Of a stretch of DNA of 64,000 nucleotides, positions 27,301-39,300 are shown in pieces. The notes below the pieces were generated by a model. It had not been told where the DNA came from. It saw nothing but the letters and a program-made list of their open reading frames with translations, and searched no databases. Both the position numbers and the translations under genes were made by a program. The stretch is from Edolisoma coerulescens. Taxonomy: Eukaryota; Chordata; Aves; Passeriformes; Campephagidae. Every line of letters starts with the position of its first letter. Positions within the stretch are counted from its first letter, which is position 1. Location of the stretch: the NCBI GenBank assembly GCA_013397115.1, contig VWZW01006824.1, positions 310,001-374,000 on the forward strand, in the 5' to 3' direction.

Positions 27301-30300
27301 CTATGATTCAAGGCTTTGCCTAGAGCACAGCATGAGGTGAGGCAAGGAGTGGGACTGATCTGTCCAAAGCCAGCCAGCCTCTGGGCCAAGAGCAAAGAAA
27401 TAAGAACATGCTGGTAGAAACCAGGAGAAATCCTGGTCCAAGAGCTCCAGGTGAACGCTGGGGACAGCACAGCTCCACAGCTCAGACACGGATCCTAACC
27501 TCCATCACGGGCTCCAGGTGCCATCTCACAGGCAAGTCACATCACAGCCAATAAGAGATTTGCATTATTGATCCCACTGAATATTGCCACCTGCTGAGGC
27601 ACATGCTTAAGTCACTCAGGTGCGTGGCTGATGGCAAGCCAGAGAATCCTAAATGGCTTGGGTTGGAAGGGATCTTAAAGCCCATCCAGTGCCACCCCCT
27701 GCCATGGGCAGGGACACCTTCCGCTATCCCAGGCTGCTCCAAGCCCTGTCCAACCTGGCCTTCCCAGAATTCACAGGGCTAACACCTCTGTCCAGCAAAA
27801 GAGAAGAATTTGCGCTTTAAAAACACTTTTTAATCTGAGCCACAGTATCAAAAACAAGTAAAGAAACTTCAAAACACAACAGCAAAAGTTATCCGTGAAC
27901 CAGATGCTCCTGGAAAGACAGAGGCATGAAATCCACCCATGCTCTCTCCAGGTTCATCCAAAGATATCCAAGGTGCTACTGCTGGTGGGAGCCACCTGAA
28001 GCAAGCTAATATTGTCCACAAAACACATATCCCAGGATGCTGCTGCCTGCCATATGGTCCAGAAGGTGCAGGTCAGGAGAATCTGTCTTGAAGTCAAGGC
28101 ACATGCACCAGCTTTACAGTTTGCATTAACATTAAAAAGAACCATACAGAAAAGGTAATGCAAGAAAACTAAAAATAAATAAATCAAATGCTCAGCATGG
28201 TTCCAACTGGTTTGCCACTGTCTCTGAATGATAAAATGGCAAATGGCTGCAGAGCTTTCATCTCTACAGCAGGGAAGAGGTTTTTCCAATCCACAGGATA
28301 ACCACAGGAGGAGACAGTTTGGGAGCCAGGCTGTCATTCTACTGGAGAACACCTACAAAAGAGCTGGAGAAGGACTTTGGACAAGGGCCTGGAGTGACAG
28401 GACACAGGGAATGGCTTCCCACTGCCAGAGGGCCGGGTTAGATGGGATATTGGGAAGGAATTGTTCCCTGTGAGGGTGGGGAGGCCCTGGCACAGGGTGC
28501 CCAGAGAAGCTGTGGCTGCCTCTGGATCCCTGGAAGTGTCCAAGGCCAGGTTGGACAGGGCTTGGAGCAACCTGGGATAGTGGAAGGTGTCCCTGCCCAT
28601 AGCAGGGGGTGGGACTGGATGAGCTTTAAGGTCACTATCTGTGATCTTACATAACACTGCATCAGCACCCGGGCTTTAGGGACTTACTCATGCCCCCTTC
28701 ATGGATTTAAATAATGCAGATCCTGTTTCCAAGCACTTCAATGCCTCCAGGAAGCTCAGTCTCTTCACCACATCATAACTTCACTGCACTGTTAAACTGA
28801 GTTTGATGCTTGAGGCCTGACCTTCTCTATGTGTCCATCTTCCAAGCAATTTTCAGACCCTCCTCTTCACCACCTGCACGAAGCGTGGTCCCCCCCACCA
28901 CCCAAGCACGCACAGGTTGTGCAAGGCACCAGCCAGGGTGATGCCCATGGAGCAGTTTGCTCTACCCACACTCCACAAAGTGGCACAGCCAGAGGATAAA
29001 GCATCCGAGTAAGTCACAGACTCTGGAATATCAGATTTTTGCCGTTCAAGGATATCCAGAGCTTTGGAGAATACCCTTGAAAAGTAACCCAGCCAGAAAT
29101 ACACAACTCATTTAACCTCCCATATCCTGGGATCAAGGAATCAGCAACAAAAAAGCAGAACTAAAGTGTCAACACTGGAGACCCCACCAGCTTTTCCCTC
29201 TCAGAATCAGCAGTTTAATAACCCAACCAAAGCATAATCCCTGTGAATTTACAAGACACGCCTACAACACAGAGTATTTAACAACATCAGACCAGACATT
29301 TCCCCTGCTCCGCTGCAAATTCACAGCACACAAACACAGTAGGTTTCATTACCCTCTCTCTGGCACAGGTTTCACTTGGCATAAAGGAGTTTATGCCAAA
29401 CTTTGCTTTCACCAACACTAAACTAACACTTACAGTCATCAGTGAGTTATTTTACAGTTACACTTTGCTGAAGCCAGCATGGAACTTGAGACTTCATAAT
29501 TCTGGCCTGATTTTCCTCAAGTAGCCAGTTACCCTGGAAAACAGAGGTTCTCTGAACTGCATGGAATGGTACACTGCTTGAAAATAAATGGATTATGTCA
29601 TATTTGCTGGCAAATGGCTGAAAATGTTTTATACATAATTAAGAGAATAGAAAAACAACCACTGCAGCCAAGCAGGGAAAAAATATATTCAACCTTTACA
29701 GATGAAGTAGAGAGTTTTCCTGGATGTAATTTTGTCCATCCCATTTCAGACGAAGAAACAGCTGAAAAGGTGACAACCTCATATGCTGACAGGATCCTGA
29801 ATAATGTGGGAGGGAAAACACAACAAACACCACTCTGCTAGCACGAAATAATGAATTTATCAATTAGAATCTTCTGAAGTTTTTCCAGAGAGATTTCACA
29901 GTGTTCTTGCTTTGAATGGCTAAGTGTACTCATCTGCAATGTTCCTCTGGGAACGAGGTGATGTGAATCACAGAGGCCAGAGGCCATGCCCAGAAGGCCC
30001 CCAAAACACACAGCAAGGGTCTCAACCTTGCCCTGAGGCAGCACTATAGCTTCATTTTACAGAAAGGGAAACAAAACCAAAGAAATTAATGAATTTTCAC
30101 TAGTCACAAAAAAAAAGAGTGGGTGTCAGGGCTGAGAATGATAAAATAAGCTAACACTCCTTCCAAAATATACACTGAAATAAACTACAGATATTCAGCT
30201 TTTGTAGAGCAGTTTACTTAGTGCATTCACAGAGTACTTGTCAGACTAGTGGTAAATTGGTGGCCATGGCAATCTCAAGAACAACTTTTCCTCTGTGTTG

Positions 30301-33300
30301 TTTTTAAGAAACTCTCACAAGCTCACAGGCAAAATCTCTCTTCCCTTCCAAGTATTTTGCCTTCAGCACTGAAAAAAAACCACTCTGGGTTTTTGGATAT
30401 GGGGTTCCTGATTTTTAGGGTTTAGGGTTTTAAAGCAGTGAAGTACTAGTACTGAAGAGAAGAAAAAAAATTTACAAGCAAAGTATTTCTACTTTAAATT
30501 CCAGATACTTTGGGCTAGCTAAAATTTCTGGATCTGAATCGCTTCCATTTGTGATCTCATGTTTCACTCAGAGATACAGAAATCCACACGGCCTCTCCTA
30601 TGGACACACATGTGCTGGACACATGGCTGCTGTGGAGTCAACACATGCGACACAGGATGGATGCCAGAGTCAGAACACATTCTCTCTTGGAAAAGACTGG
30701 ACTCAAACTGATGGAAAACTGGTGCTGTGCTGATGGACTGACTTAACTCTAAAGAGAATACAAAGAAAAACAGTGAAGTCATAAATCTAATCTTGTGAGC
30801 TAAAGGCTCTGCAGCCCTCTGTAAGTAATGCTGTACATTTCCCATCCCCAGCTAAGGAAATGGAATCATGGAAACAGAGGGACACTTAGAGGATGGGACT
30901 GCTTCCACTGCAGTACACAACATCACAATTCTCCCTTCTGCTGGTCTGTTCTCTTTGTGTGGATTTCAGGGAGCAATCACTGGAGAGGGAAAAATCTCAG
31001 GGAGCAACCACTGAAGCCGGGCAAATCTCAGGGAGAGCCAAGCACTGAAGGCTGCATCAGCGAGTGTGGTGTGGAGAAGAATGCAAATGCACAATTTATT
31101 TTATCTCTTTAAAGTTTAAACCTGACCACAAATGCACAGTTTGAGGATAGGTAGTTTTTTCCCCCATCACTGCCTGGATGTAAATAAAGAGAGGAAATGG
31201 GTACTTAGGTCTTTGAGTAGCCAGTTCCTAGGAAATTGGGTAACTGGAAGCCCCACAAAACATACATGTGCCTTTATTCTGCAGAGCATGGTTCCTAACC
31301 ATGCCATTTTCCAATGGGAAAGATTCCCATCTTAGCTATCTCCCTTCCAGGGGATGAAGTGCACAAGATAAAGTGCGTTCCATCCCCAGCACACCTGCAG
31401 GTGTTGGACTTGACTATCCCCTCAGGGGACAGGGACACGTCAGGGACATGCTCTGCCCCAGGAGCCCTTGCACGCATCACAGCACTTCTCCAGCAGCATT
31501 CCCAGGCCTGGACATTTCAGCTCCCTGGGGCTCTGAGGCAATTTCAAAGGCTGGAAAACTGGATTTTTGGAATACCTCAGCACAAGGCATTGCTGGGGTA
31601 GGGGTGAAAGAGTAGAGAACATCCAGCTTCAAGGAACCCACAATCCCTCTGCTGAGCATGCAGGAATCTAGTCCCAGGCTCTCCCCTGCCAGGGATAAAT
31701 GCCATCCTAACCCCAATCCCCACAATTCACAGGCAACAGCAGATAATACACCACAACTTCTTATATATTACAAAATATGCACCCGCTCCATACAAAATAA
31801 CATAAGACTGTCTTTGAAGACTTCGGGGTTTACACAGAGATGTGATATATCAGCAGACAAATTGAAATCTAATGGCTTACTTTATTTGCTGAAGCTACTA
31901 AGTTTCTTAGGAGTTATGTTCAAAGGTGTTCAATAGATCATTTAATATGACCTACTGCACAGTGCAGGCAAAGCATCACCTAATGGCCCCATATGGAATT
32001 CAAAGATTTAGCATCACCTGCTTGACTCAAAAAACCCCCAACAAAACAAAAAACTCACAAAAAACCCCAAAAACAAAAACGAAAAAAACCCAAACCAAAC
32101 CAAAAACCTACCAAAAAAACCCCCACCCAACCCCAACCCAACCCCAAAAAAAAACCACCCCAAAAAACCAAAACCCCAGCACCTTTTTTTTTTTTTAATG
32201 ATTTTCATCTGAAACCATCTCAGATCCTTTTTCTGAAGCTTTTCAAATAATCCTTCAACAGCTCCATCTCAAATCCACACAACAGCAGCAACTGATGTGC
32301 AACATCAGCTGCCAGGGAACAGCTGACATGTCATAGGAGTACCAGGCCACTAGAGGGATTTCTTAAATACATGAAATAAAGATAGTTCATGGAAAAACTG
32401 AGAGGCTGGTTCTGTCTTCTTTGAGAAATCATTCTGCTCTTAAACTTCTGCCAGTTTATCAGTAGCTGCAGCTGGGCAGAACCTCTGAAGAGTTTCATTA
32501 CCCTCTTCAGATCATGTAACCCAATACAAGATCTAATGAGCTGAAATCTAGGGGTTTGGGCCCTTTATTTTGGTTTTTTCCAAGTATATTCTTAACTTCT
32601 ATGCCAGCACAGAACTGGAAGATATATAGCTTTGTTGGGTCAGTAGACCTGGAAGAAACACATCCTCCTGAGCAGGAAAGGTTGGAGGTTTGGTGTGGGA
32701 GGTCCATCCCTGAATGTTGCCCCTGCCCCCTACTCCAGCTCCACCTGGGAGCTCCACATGGGAGGTTCCTCTCCTCCCAGAGAGGAGGCATGCCTAGGGC
32801 TCTGGACCAACCCCCTCTTCCAGAAAGTTCTGTTCCGTTGGGTTGCTCATTGGTTGTGTTGTGTTGTACCCTCCCCTTAAAAAATTTTATGGGATCCTTG
32901 ACCCCCGAACCCTCCCCTCATCTGTACACCTGTTGGTTGTTTCCCTAACCCGCTCCCGGTTTTCCCTTTCCTTAAAACCCCCTGCGCAGCCCTTCTCTGG
33001 ATTTCTCCCTCCTCTGTCTCCCACCCAGATCCCCGTGCCCTTTCCCCAATAAAGGGGATCACGAGGGAGACCCCCTCCTGCAGCCTTTTGCCTCCCTGCC
33101 TGGTTTCCATCGCGCCTCGCCTGCTACTCGCCGGGACCTGACTCCCCTCGGCGCGAACCACCCGCGCGTCGCCTCTGAGGGAAGCTCTGGGGCAGCACCC
33201 TGAGGCCCTCCAGCCAGTGTCCCAGGCTGAGGGCAGCCAGGAAAATCCCCAGGCATACAACAGTTTGGTCCAGCTGTGTGTCCAAACTATTAGGACCAGA

Positions 33301-36300
33301 TGTTTTCCTTAACCTCTGGGTTGTCCCAAAGGTGTCTTTGTAGTACCCAACAAGCCACACATCTGCAGGAGCAACAGAAGCCTGGTCAGCTTTGTCAGGT
33401 GGGCGATTACTGCTGGGAGATGTAACACACCATAATGTCTCCTTGGAGATCTCACTCTATTGGAGAGGTAAAAGACCTGAAGCCTGTTTCTCCTCAGCAG
33501 ATCTCTGTAGGACACTGACTTCATTCTGGCTGTCATCTGTGATTCTGATCCACGTGCAGCAACAAGTTCTCCACCTTGCAATAGAGCAACAGAGCAAACC
33601 TGAAGGTGACTGAAGCTCTCCACAGGTAGAATCAACCAACAGCACTGCACAATGAATTGCTGAGTGTAGAAAAGAAACTCCTGCTTAGCCCTAGCATAGC
33701 CCTGAACACTGATTCCTCCCCCCTTAAATCTGCACCACGTATATGAAGGCAGGCTCATCCAAAAAGCCAGATGGGAAGCTTGTAGGCAAAGCTGCTGGAA
33801 GCACCACTGACGGCAGCTTAATTCTTGCTCTGTGAAACAGAGCTTCCTTCAAGGCTTAGGTATTAGGCAAAAAATCCTGGCAGCAGCCTTCGTTTGTATG
33901 AAGTCAGAGCAGAGTTCTGCCAGCAGACGGCCATGAGCTCACTAGTCTGAAATAACATCTCATTGACAAGAGTTTTTGTGGAAGCAATAACATGTTTGTG
34001 TGAGAAATAAAGGGAGAAGGGGGAGCTAGTGTATGTTAGGAGTGATAAAACATGTACCACAAACACACTCAGTTACTTAACAATGATAATTTCCATTTAA
34101 ATCCTGCTTCAAGTAAAAAAATTGAATTTAAAAAATCATAAATTGAGAGACAGTATTTAGCAGCAGTGACATTTTCATATTCTAGTCACACACACTGAAT
34201 TTACTTCACAGTGGTGTTTTGGAAAGTGAGTGCAACCAAAGTCTCTGACAGCCAGAGCCAGAAAATATTTGAGGAGGCAAAAGACCCAAAAGCAATTATT
34301 GTTCTCTACTAACCCATTTAGAGGAGTCTGGGTAGGCTCCTCCAAAACCCTGGAGCCCATCTCAGAGACAAATAAATGGGAACCCCATCCAGAGCTTTGT
34401 GCTGAAGGAGCACATATCATCTGGAGCAAACACCAGCAGCATCCAGACTGATTTATGTGAGTGAGTCAAGTAATGCTAAGGGAGAAAGACTGGGAAAAAT
34501 GAGCACAGTACTGGGCTACTGCTCTATTGTTCCAAGAACTGGTTATGCTAAACCAGATACAAACAGCACAGAGCACATGCAGTGCTACCAGCTGCTGGCT
34601 TTTCTAAACCTCCATGGCCTGAATAACCTGCTCATATCTCAGTCTGCAGCAGCTTGGAACTCCCAACCCCAACTCTCACCTAAGCTGTCCTGTGCAGCAA
34701 AAGGGGATTCACCTCTACCAACATCCCACCTCCATCTGAAAGTGCTGAATGAGTTGGAGCCAAGCCAAACTAGAGAAGCTATCGAGTTCCAGGCACTGAA
34801 AGTACAGAACTCTAGCTAAAGTACTTCCAGAAACCCTTTGAACACACTAACAGAAAAGATGCCATCCAGCCAAGTCAACACCAATCTGCTTCCCAACTCT
34901 GCCAGCACGCAGAATCCTGCAGAAAATTCAGATCTCCATATATCTTACTCCTCACCACAACCCCCTAAGGAACCCCAGTTCAATCCAGGGGCTTTACAAG
35001 TTCATATCAGACACTCCACTATCATCAGCCCTTTTCTCCATCTGTAGGATCTGCAGAAGTAACCGAAGTTCTCAAATCTTTCCCACTCCCAAGACCTAAC
35101 TTTACCTTAATCCCTTGGGCAGCAAGGGATCATGTCTGTAACACAGGAGATTATCCAACCTTGCTCCCTACTGACACTACTCCTCCTCCTGACTTTTTAA
35201 GCCTGTACAACCCATCAGTAAAACAGATCCTTGAATATTTAGATTTCCAAGCCTGAAAGCTACCTCAAGCTATTACAGCTATTTCTCCCACTGGTAATTC
35301 TAGTCAATTCTAGCCAAGAATTAAAGACAAATAAAATGCAGGCCAGCAGTTCCTGAAGACACCAGAACTCCTTTTAATCCTTCAGTTTACAGAAAACAGA
35401 AATAGCTTGCCTTTTACTGTTTCCAAAATGAAAACACAAATCTTTACCCTAATCACGCAGTTCCTATGCTGACATATCTTTCAATGTCTTTTTTTTAATA
35501 AGGATTTTTGTTAGTCTAGTGTAGTGATTTTGCATGTAACTGCTGTGCTTTTCATTGAACTGTAAATATTTTTGTCATTGTCTTTATGGGTTATGGTGTT
35601 AATTACAAGTTCTGGTTAGATGACAGGAATGTATTTGTTGTCTTCATTTAAGAAGAAGAATTTGCAAGAGTAAAAACACACCCTCAATGAACCTCAGGGG
35701 GGCTCACAGCATTAATGTGCAGCAGCCAAGGACACACTCTGGAACACCCCAAGGAAAAGGGAAAACAGCTCCCTGGAGCAGTGCAGCCGAGGGGCAGAGC
35801 TCAGCACCTGCTCTGCTCCTTCAGCACACACACCAAACCACGTTTCAATCTCACTTACTTTGTTTTTCTGGTTTTCTTTTTGATGCAAAGGGGATGTAAC
35901 ATTCCTGCTTCCTCACACAAACTGGGGAGGGCTGATGATTGATGGAGAGAGAAGAGTCTTGCTGCAAAGCTTTACAGGTCATGTTCCTCTTTGCCTCCTA
36001 GACATAAACTGTGGGAACAGAACCTGTTTCTCACAGCTTTTCCTGTCTAAAATCACACTTCCTAGCTAACATGTTTTTACAACTTGCCTGAAGCGGGCAT
36101 TTGGTTATCTAATGATACAGCAGTCCAACTACAGGAGCTTGCTTAAGTTTACTTGGCTGAAGTCTAGTAGGGAATAATTCATGTATTTGTGCTAAAAAAC
36201 AGAGGAAAAAAAACAACCAACAAAAAAAAAAAGCAACAAAGGGTTTGCATTTGTCAGAGTTTTAACATTTACCTTCCTTGCCACAATTAGCAGTTCAAAG

Positions 36301-39300
36301 TAGGAATGCTGGAAAACAGCCTTTTCCTCCAATCCTGAAATGGTTTGGGTGAGAAAGGTCCTTTAAATGTCACCCAGTCCAACCTCCCTGCAATGAAGAG
36401 AGACATCTTCAACCAGACCAGGTTGCTCAGAGCCCCATCCAACCTGACCTCGAATTTTCCCAAGTACCTTGTAAGAACAAGAGTGATTGAAAGTAGTGAG
36501 GAAATAACTCAAACGACAACCTTAAATTCTCATTCTACCCCCAAGGGTACAACGCAGCACCCATTTTAAGAGCAGCTGTTGAGCCAGCAGCAAAACCAAG
36601 GTTCTGACCTGCTAAATGAAGAGATAAGAACCTGCTATCAGCTTCAGGATGTAAACTAACCCTTCACAGTTAATGCAACCTCACTATTGCCACTGGGCAA
36701 AATTCAAACCAGGCTGCAGCCACACATAACCTTCCCTCTGCAGAGAGATCAAAATGCAAAACTAAGCAAACAATCCTTTTAGAATCAAGAGAAGCCTGTA
36801 CCCTCTGTGGGGAAAGGAGAAAAAGAGCATAAATATAAATAATGTTTTTCTTCCTTACAGGAAAAAACGTTTAAAAAAAAACCAAAACAAAAAAACCTAA
36901 CAACAAACAACTCCCTTTTGGAGCTGAAGCCTTACAAAGCTAATGTGAAAAAGCTTAAATGAACCCTACCACAGCACTGTAGTTTACAAGGACTCCCACT
37001 GTCTTCTGCTTCAGCATGAATTTAGATCCTCATGAGCTCCAGGGGAGACAGCCTCAAAATCCTGGTCCAGATCAAGATCTACTTCTCTAAAGAGCAGGTG
37101 TATCATTCCTGTCAGGCCATCCAGACAGAATGAAAGGTAAATAGCTGGAAATCTATTCATTCCATGTATTACAACCACTCAGGCACCACGGGTGACACAA
37201 AGATCTCATCAACATCCATGTTTTAGTAAATCCCTGGAAAAAGAGCAAGGACATACTTTGGTGAAGGCATATCACCACCCCGAAAGAACACTATCAGCTT
37301 TCATGCTGTGTTACCTGATTCTACAGTTAGTTATATGTTAGTCAGGGGGAAAAAACATACTGACTACTTAAATAGCTGGTCAGAAAGAAAGCAGAAGACA
37401 CACCAGCCTTCACTCCTGAGTAAGGAGATTTCACTTCCCAAAATATCTAACAGCTACCTCAAATAAGCAACCACTTCTCCCAAAGAAATAGAAGAAATTC
37501 TGCTTCATAGGCCATTAACATAATTTCAGTCCTCTGCAGCGAATTCAGTCTCTAGTACAAAATTTAGCCTCTTTTTAGCAGAGCCACATCATGTCAAGAA
37601 GAGGAGCAATGTGTTATGTTGCAAAACTTTATCACAATCGAAGTGGTTCGCATAAAACTTTGGTGACTGAACTCCATTTAAAAGCATCTACCAGATCCAT
37701 AGTCAGATGGAAGAAGTTTAAAATCAACATGTTGTTATTAGGCTCCCTGTCAACTTTTCCAGAAAGGAAACTGGAGTCATTTTAGAGTAACAAATGGGCT
37801 CTGGCCCAAGGACACCAGATATAGATATAGAGACAAATGCATGTGCCTGCACACACAACTAAAACCAAATAATTTCATGCTTAAAAACTGGATTCAGGCA
37901 CTGTATGAGGCAAATTGTACGCAAAAAAAGGAAGAAAGAATTGCGTTTTTCTGCACTGATGAGCCTATTAGCAGTGCCACAGACCTGTATGAAGGAGCTG
38001 GGCACTCTACAGAAGAGGGAAAGAAATCCACCTCATAGAGAACACAAAAAACTTTCCTTATTCCTATCTTTCTTTACCCTGAAATTTTTATGCATATGGG
38101 CCCCATTTAGCTGTAATCCACCCTTGGCCACGAGCACCATCAACGTGCACAATGAATATCACCAGAATAAAGGAAATGAGATGCGCAGAAACAGACTGCA
38201 ATAAGACGAAGTCTGAGACATCATCCCACAGGAAGGAAATTCCAGGTTCTGACAGACAGCACCCCACATCACCTCAGTCCTCTCTCGACCCTGTAGCCTA
38301 GATGGTGCTCCAGGGAGCCTTCTGGGACGAGAGATGGCAGCAGTACTGGGCGATGTTCTGCACACCATGTGCATCACAGACCTGTTTTTAGAGAATCCTG
38401 ACCCAGTGCATGAAGACTTTCAGTCCCAGGGGACGCAGATAAATAATTGCAGGTGTGTGATAATTTACGTAAGAGATCAAGAAAGCCCTTCAGTCTCTGG
38501 TTCAGCACAAATCCCTGTTTTGCTCTCCTCAGGAAGGACCCTGCCAAACCTCCCAGGGACTAACCCCTCTCCAGCTGCACTCAGACACCTGGGATCTCTT
38601 CCTTAGGAATCAGATGGGCAGTGACCAGGCAGCTTTCTGAAAAGACGGCGTGTTTCACTTAACAGAAAATGCAAAAGAGAAAAAGCGGTTAGAACAACAG
38701 CCTTTATCCCAAAGGTCTGCCACCCTCAGCCCACATGAATTTCCAAGACAGTCCTTTGACAGTGACAGGCTGCCCAGGGATTGCAGAGTCTCCGTCTCTG
38801 GAGATGTTAAAAACCTGAACTGAAACAGTGCCAGGCAGCCTTCACCAGAGCTGGCTTTGAGCAGGGACCAGCCAGCCAGAGGTGCCTTCCAGCTCTAACC
38901 ATCCTAGGAGAGCCATGCATTAGTTCAGCTGGAGAAGCACTGGGGAAGGGGAGAGGGCTTTGTCCCTGTCATATGAAGGTGACAGCAGGAATTGGGCAGG
39001 CTTCCCCTTGGATCAGAGCTAACTGATCACTCCTTCCAGTAGATTCACCAGAAATAAGGAGCTGAAATAGCTGGTGTGCCAAGTACAAGTGAAATTGCCT
39101 TTTTTTTTTTTTTTTTTAGGGGCAAGGTAACAGGAGCACTTAACAGCTAATATTGGCTGCAGCTGGTCCTTGGGACACCTCCCTACAGCTGCCTCCCACC
39201 TTCCCCACACCTGAAGATGGTTCAAAAGACAGGCCAGTACACAACCTGGGCAGCCTCTGCTATTGAACTCTGTCCCACTGTTTCTTTGGGGCAACAGATT

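Noticed and set aside
29566..29841. 91-codon ATG-initiated open frame in AT-rich intron DNA
   Set aside because: The peptide looks plausible but matches no family I know, and nothing around it suggests an exon or retrocopy. It is kept only as a possible chance opening.
30414..30427. Two telomere-like TTTAGGG units
   Set aside because: Only two units and not the vertebrate TTAGGG array, so this is chance.
32556..32948. 130-codon open frame
   Set aside because: It overlaps the U3 part of the solo LTR and has no recognisable protein content.
33309..33758. 149-codon minus-strand open frame next to the LTR
   Set aside because: No family resemblance, no splice or retrocopy context, and one long frame in isolation is not enough.
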